DNA from: Streptomyces sp. NBC_01235
Lineage (GTDB): Bacteria; Actinomycetota; Actinomycetes; Streptomycetales; Streptomycetaceae
Assembly: GCF_035989285.1 (NCBI RefSeq)
Contig: NZ_CP108513.1
Span: 2,728,001-2,792,000 of the forward strand
Length of the DNA stretch: 64,000 nt
Direction of reading: 5' to 3'
Below the pieces are notes generated by a model. The model did no database searches. It was not told where the DNA came from and saw only the letters and a program-made list of their open reading frames with translations. This document shows, piece after piece, positions 37,822-46,800 of the stretch; the first letter of the stretch is position 1, and every line of letters starts with the position of its first letter. The position numbers and the translations under genes are program-made.

Positions 37822-37860
37822 GTCGGCCCCGGAGCGCAGGGCGTGCACTCCGGGGCCGAC
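37822..37860 (-). terminator. Terminator of chpH
   Basis: A 13-bp perfect stem (37822-37834 with 37848-37860) with a 13-nt loop lies 29 nt after the chpH stop. On the minus strand it is followed by GGTCGTTTTCC, a short T-rich stretch. It should limit read-through into chpC, which has its own upstream region. Confidence 0.7.
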
Positions 37861-37889
37861 GGTGTGGACGACCCCTCAGCGGGTCGTCC

Positions 37890-38123
37890 TCACTTGTTGA
37901 CGCAGATGGTGCCGAAGGCAGGGTTCAGCAGCCCGACCGCAGAGATCGTGTTGCCGCAGACGTTCACCGGGACGTGCACCGGAACCTGGATCACGTTGCC
38001 GGACGCGACACCCGGGGAGTGCACCGCAGCACCCTGGGCACCGGCGTCGGCGACGGCCAGGCCCGCGCCCGCGAGAACCAGCCCACCAGTGGCAGCCGCA
38101 GCAGCGACGACCTTCTTGATCAT
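37890..38123 (-). CDS. chpH: Short chaplin ChpH
   Basis: This 77-residue protein has a signal peptide ending AVADA near residue 26 and a single chaplin domain with VPVHVPVNVCGNTISAVGLL and the two conserved cysteines (CGN, TICVNK). Short chaplins assemble into amyloid-like fibrils at the air-water interface and make aerial hyphae hydrophobic. It corresponds to chpH by size and by its place directly upstream of chpC. The ribosome-binding site AAGGAGGAATA is very strong, and a BldN-type promoter lies about 50-77 bp upstream. Confidence 0.96.
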   Translation of the reverse strand: MIKKVVAAAAATGGLVLAGAGLAVADAGAQGAAVHSPGVASGNVIQVPVHVPVNVCGNTISAVGLLNPAFGTICVNK

Positions 38124-38172
38124 TATTCCTCCTTATTGACAAAGCGACCCCAAGCAGCGGATCACATCACCA

Positions 38173-38200
38173 GTAACGAGGAGGAATTAATGAGGCTACG
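38173..38200 (-). promoter_or_regulatory. Candidate BldN-type promoter of chpH
   Basis: On the minus strand, CGTAGC (38195-38200) is followed after exactly 16 bp by CGTTAC (38173-38178). The consensus I recall for sigma BldN is CGTAAC-N16-CGTTGA, and chaplin genes are known BldN targets. No comparable match was seen before chpC. Confidence 0.6.
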
Positions 38201-38279
38201 CGCTTATCGTCGCATTCACTCTTCCCAGTCACGCCCGCACAGGCGCACGATTAATAAAATCTCGTTTCACCGGGACGAT

Positions 38280-39608
38280 TCAGGACGCGTCGATGAAGCG
38301 GTCGAGCACGCGCACGCCGAACTTCAGCCCGTCCACCGGCACCCGCTCGTCGACGCCGTGGAACATCCCGGCGAAGTCCAGCTCCGGGGGCAGCTTCAGC
38401 GGGGCGAAGCCGAAGCCGCGGATGCCGAGGTCGTCGAAGGACTTGGCGTCCGTGCCGCCGGAGAGCATGTAGGGGATGGCCTTGGCGGTCGGGTCCTCGG
38501 CGAGCAGCGCGGACTGCATGGCCTCGACGAGCGGCCCGTCGAAGGAGGTCTCCAACGCCTTGTCGGAGTGCACGTCCTCGCGGCGCACCTTCGGGCCGAG
38601 GATCCGGTCGAGGTCGGCGAGGAACTCCTCCTCGTGCCCGGGCAGGAAGCGGCCGTCGACATGCGCGGTGGCCTCGCCAGGGATGACGTTGACCTTGTAA
38701 CCGGCGCCGAGCTGGGTCGGGTTGGCGGTGTTGCTCAGGGTCGCGCCGATCAGCTTGGCGATGCCGCCCAGCCGAGCGAGCGTGGACTGCATGTCCTCGG
38801 GGTCCAGCTCGGTGCCGAGCGCGTCGCCGAGCTCGTCGAGGAACGCCCGGGTCGTCTTGGTGACCCGCACCGGGAAGGTGTGACGGCCGAGCCGCGCGAC
38901 AGCCTCGGACAGCTCGGTGATCGCGTTGTCCCGGTGGATCATCGAACCGTGTCCGGCGGTGCCGGCGACGGTGAGCTTCATCCAGTGCATGCCCTTCTCG
39001 GCCGTCTGGATGAGGTAGAGCCGCCGCTCCTCGCTCACGGTGAACGAGAACCCGCCGACCTCGCTGATCGCCTCGGTGACGCCCTCGAAGAGGTCGGGGT
39101 GGTGGTCGACGAGGTGGCGGGCGCCGTAGAGGCCGCCGGCCTCCTCGTCGGCGAGGAACGCGAGGACGATGTCACGCGGCGGACGGCGCCCGGAGCGCAG
39201 CCGGTCGCGGACGACAGCCAGCGTCATCGCGTCCATGTCCTTCATGTCGACCGCACCCCGCCCCCACACACACCCGTCGGCGACCTCGCCGGAGAAGGGG
39301 TGGTGGGTCCAGTCGACCGCGTTGGCCGGGACGACGTCGAGGTGGCCGTGGATGAGCAGCGCGGGCCGGGACGGGTCCTCGCCCTCGATCCGGGCCACGG
39401 TGGAGGCCCGGCCCGGGTGCGACTCGAAGATCTTCGGTTCGAGGCCCACCTCGGCGAGCTTCTCGGCGACCCATTCCGCCGCCTTGCGCTCACCGGGACC
39501 CGAGTGGTCGCCGTAGTTGCTGGTGTCGATCCGGATCAGCTCGCGGCAGAGGTCCACGACCTCGTCCTCGCCGGTGACGCTCCTGGCCGTGTCGTCCGTC
39601 GCGCTCAC
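38280..39608 (-). CDS. M20 family zinc peptidase
   Basis: This 442-residue M20 (ArgE/DapE/CPG2-type) enzyme has the metal-binding HGHLDVVPA near residue 85, GRGAVDMKDM (bridging Asp near 118), catalytic and ligand Glu in FLADEEAGG near 152 and a C-terminal His in GMFHGVDE. The dimerisation domain sits between (GTAGHGSMIHRDNA). The substrate could be an N-acyl amino acid or dipeptide. GTG 39608 follows GGGAGGAAGC by 6 nt; a longer frame to 39629 is less likely. It is the last gene before the tRNA-Leu gene. Confidence 0.92.
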   Translation of the reverse strand: MSATDDTARSVTGEDEVVDLCRELIRIDTSNYGDHSGPGERKAAEWVAEKLAEVGLEPKIFESHPGRASTVARIEGEDPSRPALLIHGHLDVVPANAVDWTHHPFSGEVADGCVWGRGAVDMKDMDAMTLAVVRDRLRSGRRPPRDIVLAFLADEEAGGLYGARHLVDHHPDLFEGVTEAISEVGGFSFTVSEERRLYLIQTAEKGMHWMKLTVAGTAGHGSMIHRDNAITELSEAVARLGRHTFPVRVTKTTRAFLDELGDALGTELDPEDMQSTLARLGGIAKLIGATLSNTANPTQLGAGYKVNVIPGEATAHVDGRFLPGHEEEFLADLDRILGPKVRREDVHSDKALETSFDGPLVEAMQSALLAEDPTAKAIPYMLSGGTDAKSFDDLGIRGFGFAPLKLPPELDFAGMFHGVDERVPVDGLKFGVRVLDRFIDAS

Positions 39609-39823
39609 GCTGCTTCCTCCCGCTGTCACTGCTGCTGGTCCCCTTCATCCTCCCTCTCCCCCACGCCACCGCCCAAGACCGGTCCCGGCCCGTCACACGC
39701 CGTTCACGCCGAACGCGGCTGCGGGCCGGTGGGTCGGCGGGCCGCCCGTGATCGGGGCACCCCGGAAAGCCTGGTAATGTTTACGTCGTCGCCGCGAGGG
39801 AAACCCCGCACGACAGACACCTT

Positions 39824-39908
39824 GTCCGGGTGGCGGAATGGCAGACGCGCTAGCTTGAGGTGCTAGTGCCCTTTATCGGGCGTGGGGGTTCAAGTCCCCC
39901 CTCGGACA
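39824..39908 (+). tRNA. tRNA-Leu (anticodon GAG)
   Basis: An 85-nt class II tRNA: acceptor GTCCGGG pairs with CTCGGAC (one G-T pair); anticodon stem CTAGC/GCTAG with loop TTGAGGT, giving anticodon GAG; a variable arm (TGCCCTTTATCGGGCG) and T-arm (GGGGGTTCAAGTCCCCC). It reads CUC and CUU codons. CCA is not encoded. The ORF on the opposite strand (39850-40764) ends inside this gene. Confidence 0.95.
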
Positions 39909-40764
39909 CAGAACCAGAGAGGGTGGTTCCGGCCAGTGGGCCGGGGCCACCCTCTCCGGCATGCCGGACGAGCAGCTCGGGGCCCAGAGCCCACAGCTCG
40001 TGACGCTCGTACACGCGCCGTACGGCGACGCGCAGGGCGGAGGCCGGCAGGTCGGGCACGCCGGAGGGCCACTCCCGGGTCGGGATCCCCTCCACGAGCC
40101 GCCGGTCCACGAACTCGTCCGACTCCGCCGGCCGAGCGAGGAAGTTCTCCACCGCCGGCAGCTGCCGCGGGGCCCTGGGCGCCACCAGCCAGTGGAGGAG
40201 CCGGGGGGCCACACGCAGGGCCCGGGCCTCCAGATGGGTCTCGATGCCGCGGTCGGTGTCCATCGGCCGGGACCGCGGCAGAAGGCGCTCGTACAGCAGC
40301 ACCCGGCACAGCTCGCCCATCTCCGCGCCGGTGTACTCGCGTTCCCCCAGCACGCCGGGGACGAGGTTCTGGGCCTGGCAGTTCAGTCGCCGTCCGAGGA
40401 TGTGGACGAGGTGGGTCACCGACGCCTCGCTCAGGAGTCTGTGGCGCAGGGTCATGCGCAGGTCACGGGCGTGGGGGCCGTGCGGATCGCGCAACCGCCC
40501 GACCAGTTCGTCGCGGACCCGGTCTCCCATCGGCCGCCTCGTCCTGGGGCGCTTCCTGATCCTCGGGGTGGGGAGCTCGTTCAGGAAGCGGGTGTCGCGC
40601 GCCTCCCTCAGGATCGCGTCGCGCTCCCGTTCCGATCGCCGCGTGGGGGGCTTCCCGCCGGTACGGGTCGCTCGGCGGCGTGCTGACGGCAGGGGCGCTC
40701 GAGCCTGGGCGGGACCGCCGGGGGGAGCGGCCGGGCGGGCCCGCCGAGCCCCGTACTTCCACAC
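39850..40764 (-). CDS. Unknown basic protein whose ORF runs into tRNA-Leu
   Basis: An open frame of about 304 residues on the minus strand has third-position GC near 95% in its middle (for example around AQNLVPGVLGEREYTGAE), as real genes here do, yet its last 20 codons are antisense to tRNA-Leu. It is Arg-rich at the N-terminus and helical in the middle (RDELVGRLRDPHGPHAR, EMGELCRVLLYERLLPR, APRLLHWLVAP). I recognise no family. GTG 40764 is the longest start; ATG 40530 (MGDRVRDEL) is another. The true C-terminus may have been replaced at the tRNA, as happens where elements integrate. Confidence 0.5.
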   Translation of the reverse strand: MWKYGARRARPAAPPGGPAQARAPLPSARRRATRTGGKPPTRRSERERDAILREARDTRFLNELPTPRIRKRPRTRRPMGDRVRDELVGRLRDPHGPHARDLRMTLRHRLLSEASVTHLVHILGRRLNCQAQNLVPGVLGEREYTGAEMGELCRVLLYERLLPRSRPMDTDRGIETHLEARALRVAPRLLHWLVAPRAPRQLPAVENFLARPAESDEFVDRRLVEGIPTREWPSGVPDLPASALRVAVRRVYERHELWALGPELLVRHAGEGGPGPLAGTTLSGSVSEGGLEPPRPIKGTSTSS

Positions 40765-41270
40765 TCGTCAAGCACTTGCAGTTGGCGCTGCCCGTCACCC
40801 GCATCGCCCCCGTCCTGCGTGAATGGGCGTCAGCATTGCGGAATCCGGAGGGACTGGATGTAGCCGTTCACATGATGCGACGCTCGAGCGGGAGCATGTC
40901 TGAGAGCACGCGCCCCAGGCGCACGGACTGTCCCCGGCTTCACCGCTCCACGCCCCCACAAAGCGGGCTCGAACACTGCGCGGTGACGATGTGTCAGGCC
41001 GTGCCGCGAATGGGCGATCCCCGGTCGAATCGGGCGTCCTCCCGCCGATGTGGGGCAACTCTCGCCGTCGCACGGTTCGCCCAGGTCAGGGCGTTGCCGA
41101 CGGTCTGACCTCGATCCCCGAACGGCCGCCCCAAGTGGCCGACGCAGGGGGGCGACACTAGCGTCGTACTAAAATTTCCGGCTTGTTACGGAGCTGGACC
41201 GGACAACCCCAGGCAGACCTGCGGGCCCGCCGGCGCCCCGGAGGCTTCCGGGATCGAGACGCGAGGACCG
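40765..41270. other. Intergenic region before the NRPS gene
   Basis: About 500 bp without a convincing gene in either strand; the ORFs here are short and lack the local codon bias. It should contain the promoter of the NRPS/peptidase operon. Base composition is lower in GC near 40835-40900 and 41160-41185. No repeat or hairpin stands out. Confidence 0.45.
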
Positions 41271-44200
41271 ATGGCAGCCATACACGAGAGCAGTGCTCTC
41301 GGCCTGCTCGACGACGAAATCCGCGCACAACTCGGCGACCGCGCCCGCTTCTCCGGCGGCCCCGCCGCCTCTCCGCGCACCCTCGTGGACGTCTTCGACG
41401 CGTCCGTGCGGTCCTACCCGGACGAGCTCGCCCTGGACGACGGCACCACGCCCCTCACCTACCGCGCCCTCGCCGTCGAGGTGGAGAACCTCCGGCGCCG
41501 GCTCGCCGCCGCCGGGGTCGGCCTCGGCGACCGGGTGGGCGTCCGCGTCCCGTCCGGCACCAACGACCTCTATGTGGCGATCCTGGCCGTCCTCGCCGTC
41601 GGCGCGGCCTACGTCCCGGTGGACGCCGAGGACCCCGACGAGCGGGCCGAGCTGGTGTTCGGTGAGGCGGACGTACGGGCCGTCCTCGGCGCCGGGCACG
41701 CGATCGCCGTCCACGGCACGTCCGAGGCGGCCGCCGGCCGGCCGGGCACCGAGCACGACGCGTGGATCATCTTCACCTCCGGCTCCACCGGGAAGCCGAA
41801 GGGCGTCGCGGTCAGTCACCGCAGCGCCGCGGCCTTCGTGGATGCCGAGGCCGCGCTGTTCCTCACCGACGAGCCGATCGGGCCCGGTGACCGGGTCATG
41901 GCGGGGCTGTCGGTGGCCTTCGACGCCTCCTGCGAGGAGATGTGGCTGGCCTGGCGGTACGGGGCCTGTCTGGTGCCCGTGCCGCGCTCGCAGGTCAGGA
42001 GCGGTGCCGATCTCGGGCCGTGGCTGGTCGAGCAGGAGATCACCGTGGTCTCCACCGTGCCGACACTGGCCGCGCTCTGGGAGCCCGAGACCCTCGACGA
42101 GGTACGGCTGCTGATCTTCGGCGGCGAGGCCTGCCCGCCCGAGCTGGTGCAGCGGCTGGTGACGGAGGGCCGGGAGGTCTGGAACACGTACGGGCCGACC
42201 GAGGCGACCGTGGTCGCCTGTGCCTCGCTGATGTCCGGCGAGGAGCCGATCCGGATCGGGCTGCCGCTCAGGGGCTGGGAACTGGCCGTCGTCGACGAGG
42301 CCGGGGAACCCGTACCGATGGGCGGCAGCGGCCAGCTGGTGATCGGCGGGGTCGGACTCGCGCGGTATCTCGACGCCGAGAAGGACGCGGAGAAGTACGC
42401 GCCGCTGAAGTCGCTGGGCTGGGAGCGGGCGTACCGCAGCGGTGACCTGGTGCGCGCCGACGCCGACGGGCTCGTCTTCCTCGGACGGGCCGACGAGCAG
42501 ATCAAGCTCGGCGGGCGGCGGATCGAGCTGGGCGAGGTGGACGCGGCACTCCAGGCGCTGCCGGGCGTCGCGGGCGCCGCTGCCGCCGTGCGGACCGCGC
42601 GCAGCGGCAACCAGCTGCTGGTCGGGTATGTCGTCACGCAGGACGGCTGGGACCGGGCGGCGGCCGTGGAACGGCTGCGGGCCGAGCTGCCCGCCGCCCT
42701 CGTCCCGCTGCTGGCGCCGGTCGAGGACCTGCCGACCCGCACCTCCGGCAAGGTCGACCGCAACGCCCTGCCGTGGCCCCTGGAGGGCCTGGAGACGGGC
42801 GGGCCGGCCGAGCAGCTCTACGGCACCGAGGCGTGGCTTGCCGAGCAGTGGACAGAAGTCCTCGGCATCCCCGTGGGCCGTGCCCGCGACGACTTCTTCG
42901 CGATCGGCGGCAGCAGCCTCGCCGCCGCCCAGCTGACGACGCGGCTGCGCACCCGCTACCCGAGCGCCGCCGTCCTCGACATCTATCAGCAGCCCACCGT
43001 GCGCAAGCTGGCCCGGCACCTGGAGGAGTCCGCGCAGGACGACGGGTCGGCCCGGGTCATCGCCCCGGTGCCGCCGCGCGCCAAGGTCACCCAGCTCCTG
43101 CTGCTCCTTCCACTGTTCACCCTGCTGGGGCTGCGCTGGACGGTGCCGCTGACCGTCCTCGGGAACCTGCTGCCCGCGTACGGCTGGCTGCCGACCGCCC
43201 CCTGGTGGCTGGTGGTGTCCGGTGCCCTGCTGCTGTTCAGCCCGCCCGGACGGCTCGCGATCGCCGCGGGCGGGGCGCGGCTGCTGCTGCGCGGTGTGCA
43301 GCCGGGGCGGTACCCGCGCGGTGGGAGCGTGCATCTGCGGCTGTGGACGGCGGAGCGGCTGGCCGAGTTCAGCGGGGCGACCTCACTGACCGGGTCCTGG
43401 CTGGAGCGGTACGCGCGGGCGCTGGGCGCCAAGGTCGGGCCGGATGTGGACCTGCACTCGCTGCCGCCGGTCACCGGCCTGCTGAAGCTGGGCCGGGGTG
43501 CGGCCGTGGAGTCCGAGGTGGACCTGTCCGGCCACTGGCTGGACGGTGACCGGCTGGAGATCGGCCAGGTCAAGGTGGGTGCGCACGCCGTGGTCGGCAC
43601 GCGCAGCATGCTGTTCCCGGGCGCCCGGGTGGGCAAGCGGGCCGAGGTGGCGCCGGGTTCGGCGGTCACCGGTCAGATCCCCACCGGTCAGCGGTGGTCG
43701 GGGGCGCCCGCGGTCAAGCTCGGCAAGGCCAAGCGCAACTGGCCCAAGGAACGGCCGGCGCGGGGCACGTACTGGCGGGTGATGTACGGCCTGGCCGGTT
43801 TCGCGCTGACCTCGCTGCCGGTGCTGGCGGCGGGCGCGGCCCTGCTGGTGGCGAGCCTGTTCGTGGCGCCGGGCGACGGGCTCGGCGAGGCGCTGAAGGG
43901 CGCCGCGCTCGCCCTGGTGCCGGCCACGCTCGCCTTCGGGCTGGCGTACTGCGTGATGCTGCTGATCGCCGTGCGGCTGCTGAGCCTCGGCCTGCGCGAG
44001 GGCACGCATCCCACGCACAGCAGGATCGGCTGGCAGGCGTGGGCCGTCACCCAGCTCATGGACCGCTCGCGGGAGACCCTCTTCCCGCTGTACGCCGGGC
44101 TGGTCACGCCGGTGTGGCTGCGGCTGCTCGGGATGCGGATCGGCAAGGGCGCCGAGGTGTCGACGGTCCTCGCGCTGCCCAGCCTGACCACGGTCGGCGA

Positions 44201-45137
44201 GGGCGCGTTCCTGGCCGACGACACACTGACCGCGCCGTACGAGCTCGGTGGCGGCTGGATGCGGATCGGGCGGGCGGAGATCGGGCGGCGGGCGTTCCTC
44301 GGCAACTCGGGGATGACCGCGCCGGGGCGCAGCGTGCCGGACGGCGGCCTGGTGGGTGTGCTGTCGGCGACGCCGAAGAAGGCGAAGAAGGGCAGCTCGT
44401 ACCTGGGGCTGCCGCCGGTGAAGCTGCCGCGGAACACCACCGACGGCGATCAGAGCCGGACCTACGAGCCGCCCGCGCGGCTGCTGTGGGCGCGCGCCCT
44501 GGTGGAGCTGTGCCGGATCGTGCCGGTGTTCTGCTCGGCGGGGCTGGCCGTGCTGACGGTGGCGGCGCTGTGCGCGCTGGGCGCCTGGGCGCCGCTGCTG
44601 TCCGGGCTCGTGCTGCTCGGGGCGGGTGCGGCGGCGGCTCTCGTCTCGATCGTGGCCAAGTGGCTGCTCGTCGGACGGCACCACAGCGGGGAGCATCCGC
44701 TGTGGAGCGGTTTCGTGTGGCGCAACGAGCTGGCGGACACGTTCGTCGAGGTGGTGGCCGTGCCGTGGCTGGCGGGCGCCGTGCCGGGCACGCCGGTGCT
44801 GACGGCGTGGCTGCGCGGGCTCGGGGCGCGGATCGGCCGGGGCGTGTGGGTGGAGAGCTACTGGCTGCCGGAGTCGGACCTGGTGACGCTGGAGGACGGG
44901 GCGACGGTCAACCGTGGGTGCGTCCTGCAGACTCACCTCTTCCACGACCGGATCTTGCGGACGGATACTGTTGTTCTCCGTGAGGGCGCCACGCTGGGCC
45001 CGGGCGGGATCGTGCTGCCCGGCAGCACGATCGGGGCCCGTACGACCCTGGGTCCCGCGTCGCTCGTCATGGCCGCGGAGTCCGTCCCGGACGACACCCG
45101 CTGGCTCGGCAATCCGATCGAGGCATGGCGTCCCTGA
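41271..45137 (+). CDS. Membrane NRPS resembling epsilon-poly-L-lysine synthetase (Pls)
   Basis: This 1288-residue protein has an adenylation domain (about 38-505; A3 FTSGSTGKPKG near 167, YGPTE near 307, LPTRTSGKVDRNAL), a carrier domain (DDFFAIGGSSL, Ser near 548), then three hydrophobic pairs (about 610-660, 840-905, 1085-1125) separating three left-handed beta-helix, acetyltransferase-like domains. There is no condensation or thioesterase domain. This is the layout of Pls (TIGR02353), which polymerises lysine on the membrane. Specificity residues read by alignment to GrsA are D218, A219, E222 and onward, DAESIGTVVK, close to the lysine code. It overlaps the peptidase gene. ATG 41271 has only a weak ribosome-binding site. 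Confidence 0.88.
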   Translation: MAAIHESSALGLLDDEIRAQLGDRARFSGGPAASPRTLVDVFDASVRSYPDELALDDGTTPLTYRALAVEVENLRRRLAAAGVGLGDRVGVRVPSGTNDLYVAILAVLAVGAAYVPVDAEDPDERAELVFGEADVRAVLGAGHAIAVHGTSEAAAGRPGTEHDAWIIFTSGSTGKPKGVAVSHRSAAAFVDAEAALFLTDEPIGPGDRVMAGLSVAFDASCEEMWLAWRYGACLVPVPRSQVRSGADLGPWLVEQEITVVSTVPTLAALWEPETLDEVRLLIFGGEACPPELVQRLVTEGREVWNTYGPTEATVVACASLMSGEEPIRIGLPLRGWELAVVDEAGEPVPMGGSGQLVIGGVGLARYLDAEKDAEKYAPLKSLGWERAYRSGDLVRADADGLVFLGRADEQIKLGGRRIELGEVDAALQALPGVAGAAAAVRTARSGNQLLVGYVVTQDGWDRAAAVERLRAELPAALVPLLAPVEDLPTRTSGKVDRNALPWPLEGLETGGPAEQLYGTEAWLAEQWTEVLGIPVGRARDDFFAIGGSSLAAAQLTTRLRTRYPSAAVLDIYQQPTVRKLARHLEESAQDDGSARVIAPVPPRAKVTQLLLLLPLFTLLGLRWTVPLTVLGNLLPAYGWLPTAPWWLVVSGALLLFSPPGRLAIAAGGARLLLRGVQPGRYPRGGSVHLRLWTAERLAEFSGATSLTGSWLERYARALGAKVGPDVDLHSLPPVTGLLKLGRGAAVESEVDLSGHWLDGDRLEIGQVKVGAHAVVGTRSMLFPGARVGKRAEVAPGSAVTGQIPTGQRWSGAPAVKLGKAKRNWPKERPARGTYWRVMYGLAGFALTSLPVLAAGAALLVASLFVAPGDGLGEALKGAALALVPATLAFGLAYCVMLLIAVRLLSLGLREGTHPTHSRIGWQAWAVTQLMDRSRETLFPLYAGLVTPVWLRLLGMRIGKGAEVSTVLALPSLTTVGEGAFLADDTLTAPYELGGGWMRIGRAEIGRRAFLGNSGMTAPGRSVPDGGLVGVLSATPKKAKKGSSYLGLPPVKLPRNTTDGDQSRTYEPPARLLWARALVELCRIVPVFCSAGLAVLTVAALCALGAWAPLLSGLVLLGAGAAAALVSIVAKWLLVGRHHSGEHPLWSGFVWRNELADTFVEVVAVPWLAGAVPGTPVLTAWLRGLGARIGRGVWVESYWLPESDLVTLEDGATVNRGCVLQTHLFHDRILRTDTVVLREGATLGPGGIVLPGSTIGARTTLGPASLVMAAESVPDDTRWLGNPIEAWRP

Positions 45138-46567
45138 GGGCGGGCCACCCGGAGCCGGCGGGCGGTGCGCCGGCGTCGGGCGGTTCGAGCACAGGTCAGG
45201 GAGCGGACGGGGAAGTGGCAGTTCAGCAGGCGGTTGGTCCGGACCCGTACTTTCCGGGCAACGGTGACTCCCGGTACCGGGTGCACCGCTACGAGCTCGC
45301 GCTGGACTACCGGCCCGGGCCGAACCGGCTGTCGGGCACGGCCCGGATCAACGCCATAGCCGGGCGGTCGCCGCTCTCCGAGTTCCAGCTGAATCTGGCC
45401 GACTTCAAGATCGGCCGGGTCCGCGTGGACGGGCGTCAGCCGCACTACACGCACCGGGGCGGCAGGCTGCGCGTGCGTCCCGCCAAGCCGATCCGCGCCG
45501 GGGCCGCCTTCACGGTGGAGGTGCACTGGTCGGGCAACCCGAAGCCGGTGAACAGCCCCTGGGGCGGGATCGGCTGGGAGGAGCTGGGTGACGGGGCGCT
45601 GGTGGCGAGCCAGCCCGTCGGGGCGCCGTCCTGGTACCCGTGCAACGACCGGCCGGCGGACAAGGCGTCGTACCTGATCTCGATCACGACCCCGTCGTCG
45701 TACTCGGTGGTGGCGGGCGGTCGGCTGCTGACGCGGACCACGAAGGCCTCGACGACCACGTGGGTGTACGAGCAGGCGGCGCCGACGTCGAGCTATCTGG
45801 TCGGGCTGTCGATCGGCAAGTACCAGACGGTCCTGCTGGGCGATCCGGGTCTCGGCGGCGTCCCGCAGCACGGGCATATTCCGGCGCACCTGCTGGCGGA
45901 GTTCTCGCGGGACTTCGCGCGCCAGCCCGGGATGATGCACCTCTTCCAACAGCTCTTCGGGCCCTACCCGTTCGACGAGTACGCGGTGGTGGTGACGGAG
46001 GAGGAGCTCGATGTCCCCGTCGAGGCACAGGGGTTGTCGCTGTTCGGTGCCAACCATGTGGACGGGGCGCGGGGTTCGGAGCGACTCGTGGCGCACGAGC
46101 TGGCGCACCAGTGGTTCGGCAACAGCGTGTCCATCGCCGACTGGCGGCACATCTGGCTGAACGAGGGGTTCGCGAAGTACGCGGAGTGGCTGTGGTCGGA
46201 GCGGTCGGGTGGCCGCAGCGCGCAGCAACTCGCCGCCGTCGCCCACCGGTTGCTGTCCGGGCAGCCGCAGGACCTGCGCCTGGCCGACCCCGGCCGCAAG
46301 TCGATGTTCGACGACCGGCTCTACGAGCGCGGCGGCCTCACCGTGCACGCGCTGCGCTGCGCGCTGGGCGACGAGGTGTTCTTCCGGATGCTGCGCGCCT
46401 GGCTCGGGCTGCACCGGGGCGGGGCGGTGACGACGTCGACGTTCACCGCGCACGCGGCACGCTTCGCACCGGAGCCGCTGGACGACCTGTTCGAGGCGTG
46501 GGTGTACGGGGCGGCCCTGCCACCGCTGCCGGTGCCGTCGATGGCGCGGGGCGCGGAGTCGGCGTAG
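45125..46567 (+). CDS. M1-family zinc aminopeptidase next to the Pls-like gene
   Basis: This 480-residue M1 enzyme has the zinc motif HELAHQWFGN near residue 324 and the third ligand Glu in LNEGFAKYAEW about 19 residues later; the N-terminal beta domain includes YRVHRYELALDYRP. The ARM-repeat C-terminus of large M1 enzymes is absent, making it short. Its first codons overlap the NRPS stop by 13 nt, so coupling is likely; the start ATG 45125 is not well supported by a ribosome-binding site and could lie further in. By analogy with Pld enzymes of epsilon-polylysine producers it may trim or degrade the product of the neighbouring enzyme. No signal peptide is obvious. Confidence 0.85.
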   Translation: MASLRAGHPEPAGGAPASGGSSTGQGADGEVAVQQAVGPDPYFPGNGDSRYRVHRYELALDYRPGPNRLSGTARINAIAGRSPLSEFQLNLADFKIGRVRVDGRQPHYTHRGGRLRVRPAKPIRAGAAFTVEVHWSGNPKPVNSPWGGIGWEELGDGALVASQPVGAPSWYPCNDRPADKASYLISITTPSSYSVVAGGRLLTRTTKASTTTWVYEQAAPTSSYLVGLSIGKYQTVLLGDPGLGGVPQHGHIPAHLLAEFSRDFARQPGMMHLFQQLFGPYPFDEYAVVVTEEELDVPVEAQGLSLFGANHVDGARGSERLVAHELAHQWFGNSVSIADWRHIWLNEGFAKYAEWLWSERSGGRSAQQLAAVAHRLLSGQPQDLRLADPGRKSMFDDRLYERGGLTVHALRCALGDEVFFRMLRAWLGLHRGGAVTTSTFTAHAARFAPEPLDDLFEAWVYGAALPPLPVPSMARGAESA

Positions 46568-46606
46568 GCGGTTTCTCCGCCGCCCGCCCGGCCGGCAGCA
46601 GCCGCA

Positions 46607-46668
46607 CCGCCACCTTGCCGCCGACCCTGCCCCAGCGCCCTCGGGCACCGCGGGTGGCCGCGGCCGGC
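46607..46668. repeat. 62-bp direct repeat, copy 1
   Basis: Identical to 46801-46862 over 62 bp; the copies start 194 bp apart. It begins CCGCCACCTTGCCGCC and ends GGCCGCGGCCGGC, a GC palindrome edge. Confidence 0.9.
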
Positions 46669-46800
46669 AGCAGCCGCGCCCACCGCCACCGGCGAACACG
46701 CCGACGAGCGGCACCGGGCCGGGCCCGCCAGGGCAGCCGCATCCGGCGGGTCGTCGCTGCGCATACGCAGTCGCCACGCGGCCGAGCGGCAACAATCACG

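Noticed and set aside
38181..38280. ATG with a perfect AGGAGG on the plus strand near 38190
   Set aside because: The frame runs antisense through the M20 peptidase gene without motifs, and the site lies inside the chpH promoter region; the AGGAGG there is likely chance.
39824..41270. A mobile element integrated at tRNA-Leu
   Set aside because: No integrase, excisionase or second copy of the tRNA 3' end was seen; only the unusual overlap with an unknown frame remains.
46443..46799. An Arg/Pro-rich protein encoded on the minus strand across the 62-bp repeat
   Set aside because: Composition is that of GC-rich non-coding sequence, with no start signal, and it overlaps the end of the M1 peptidase gene.
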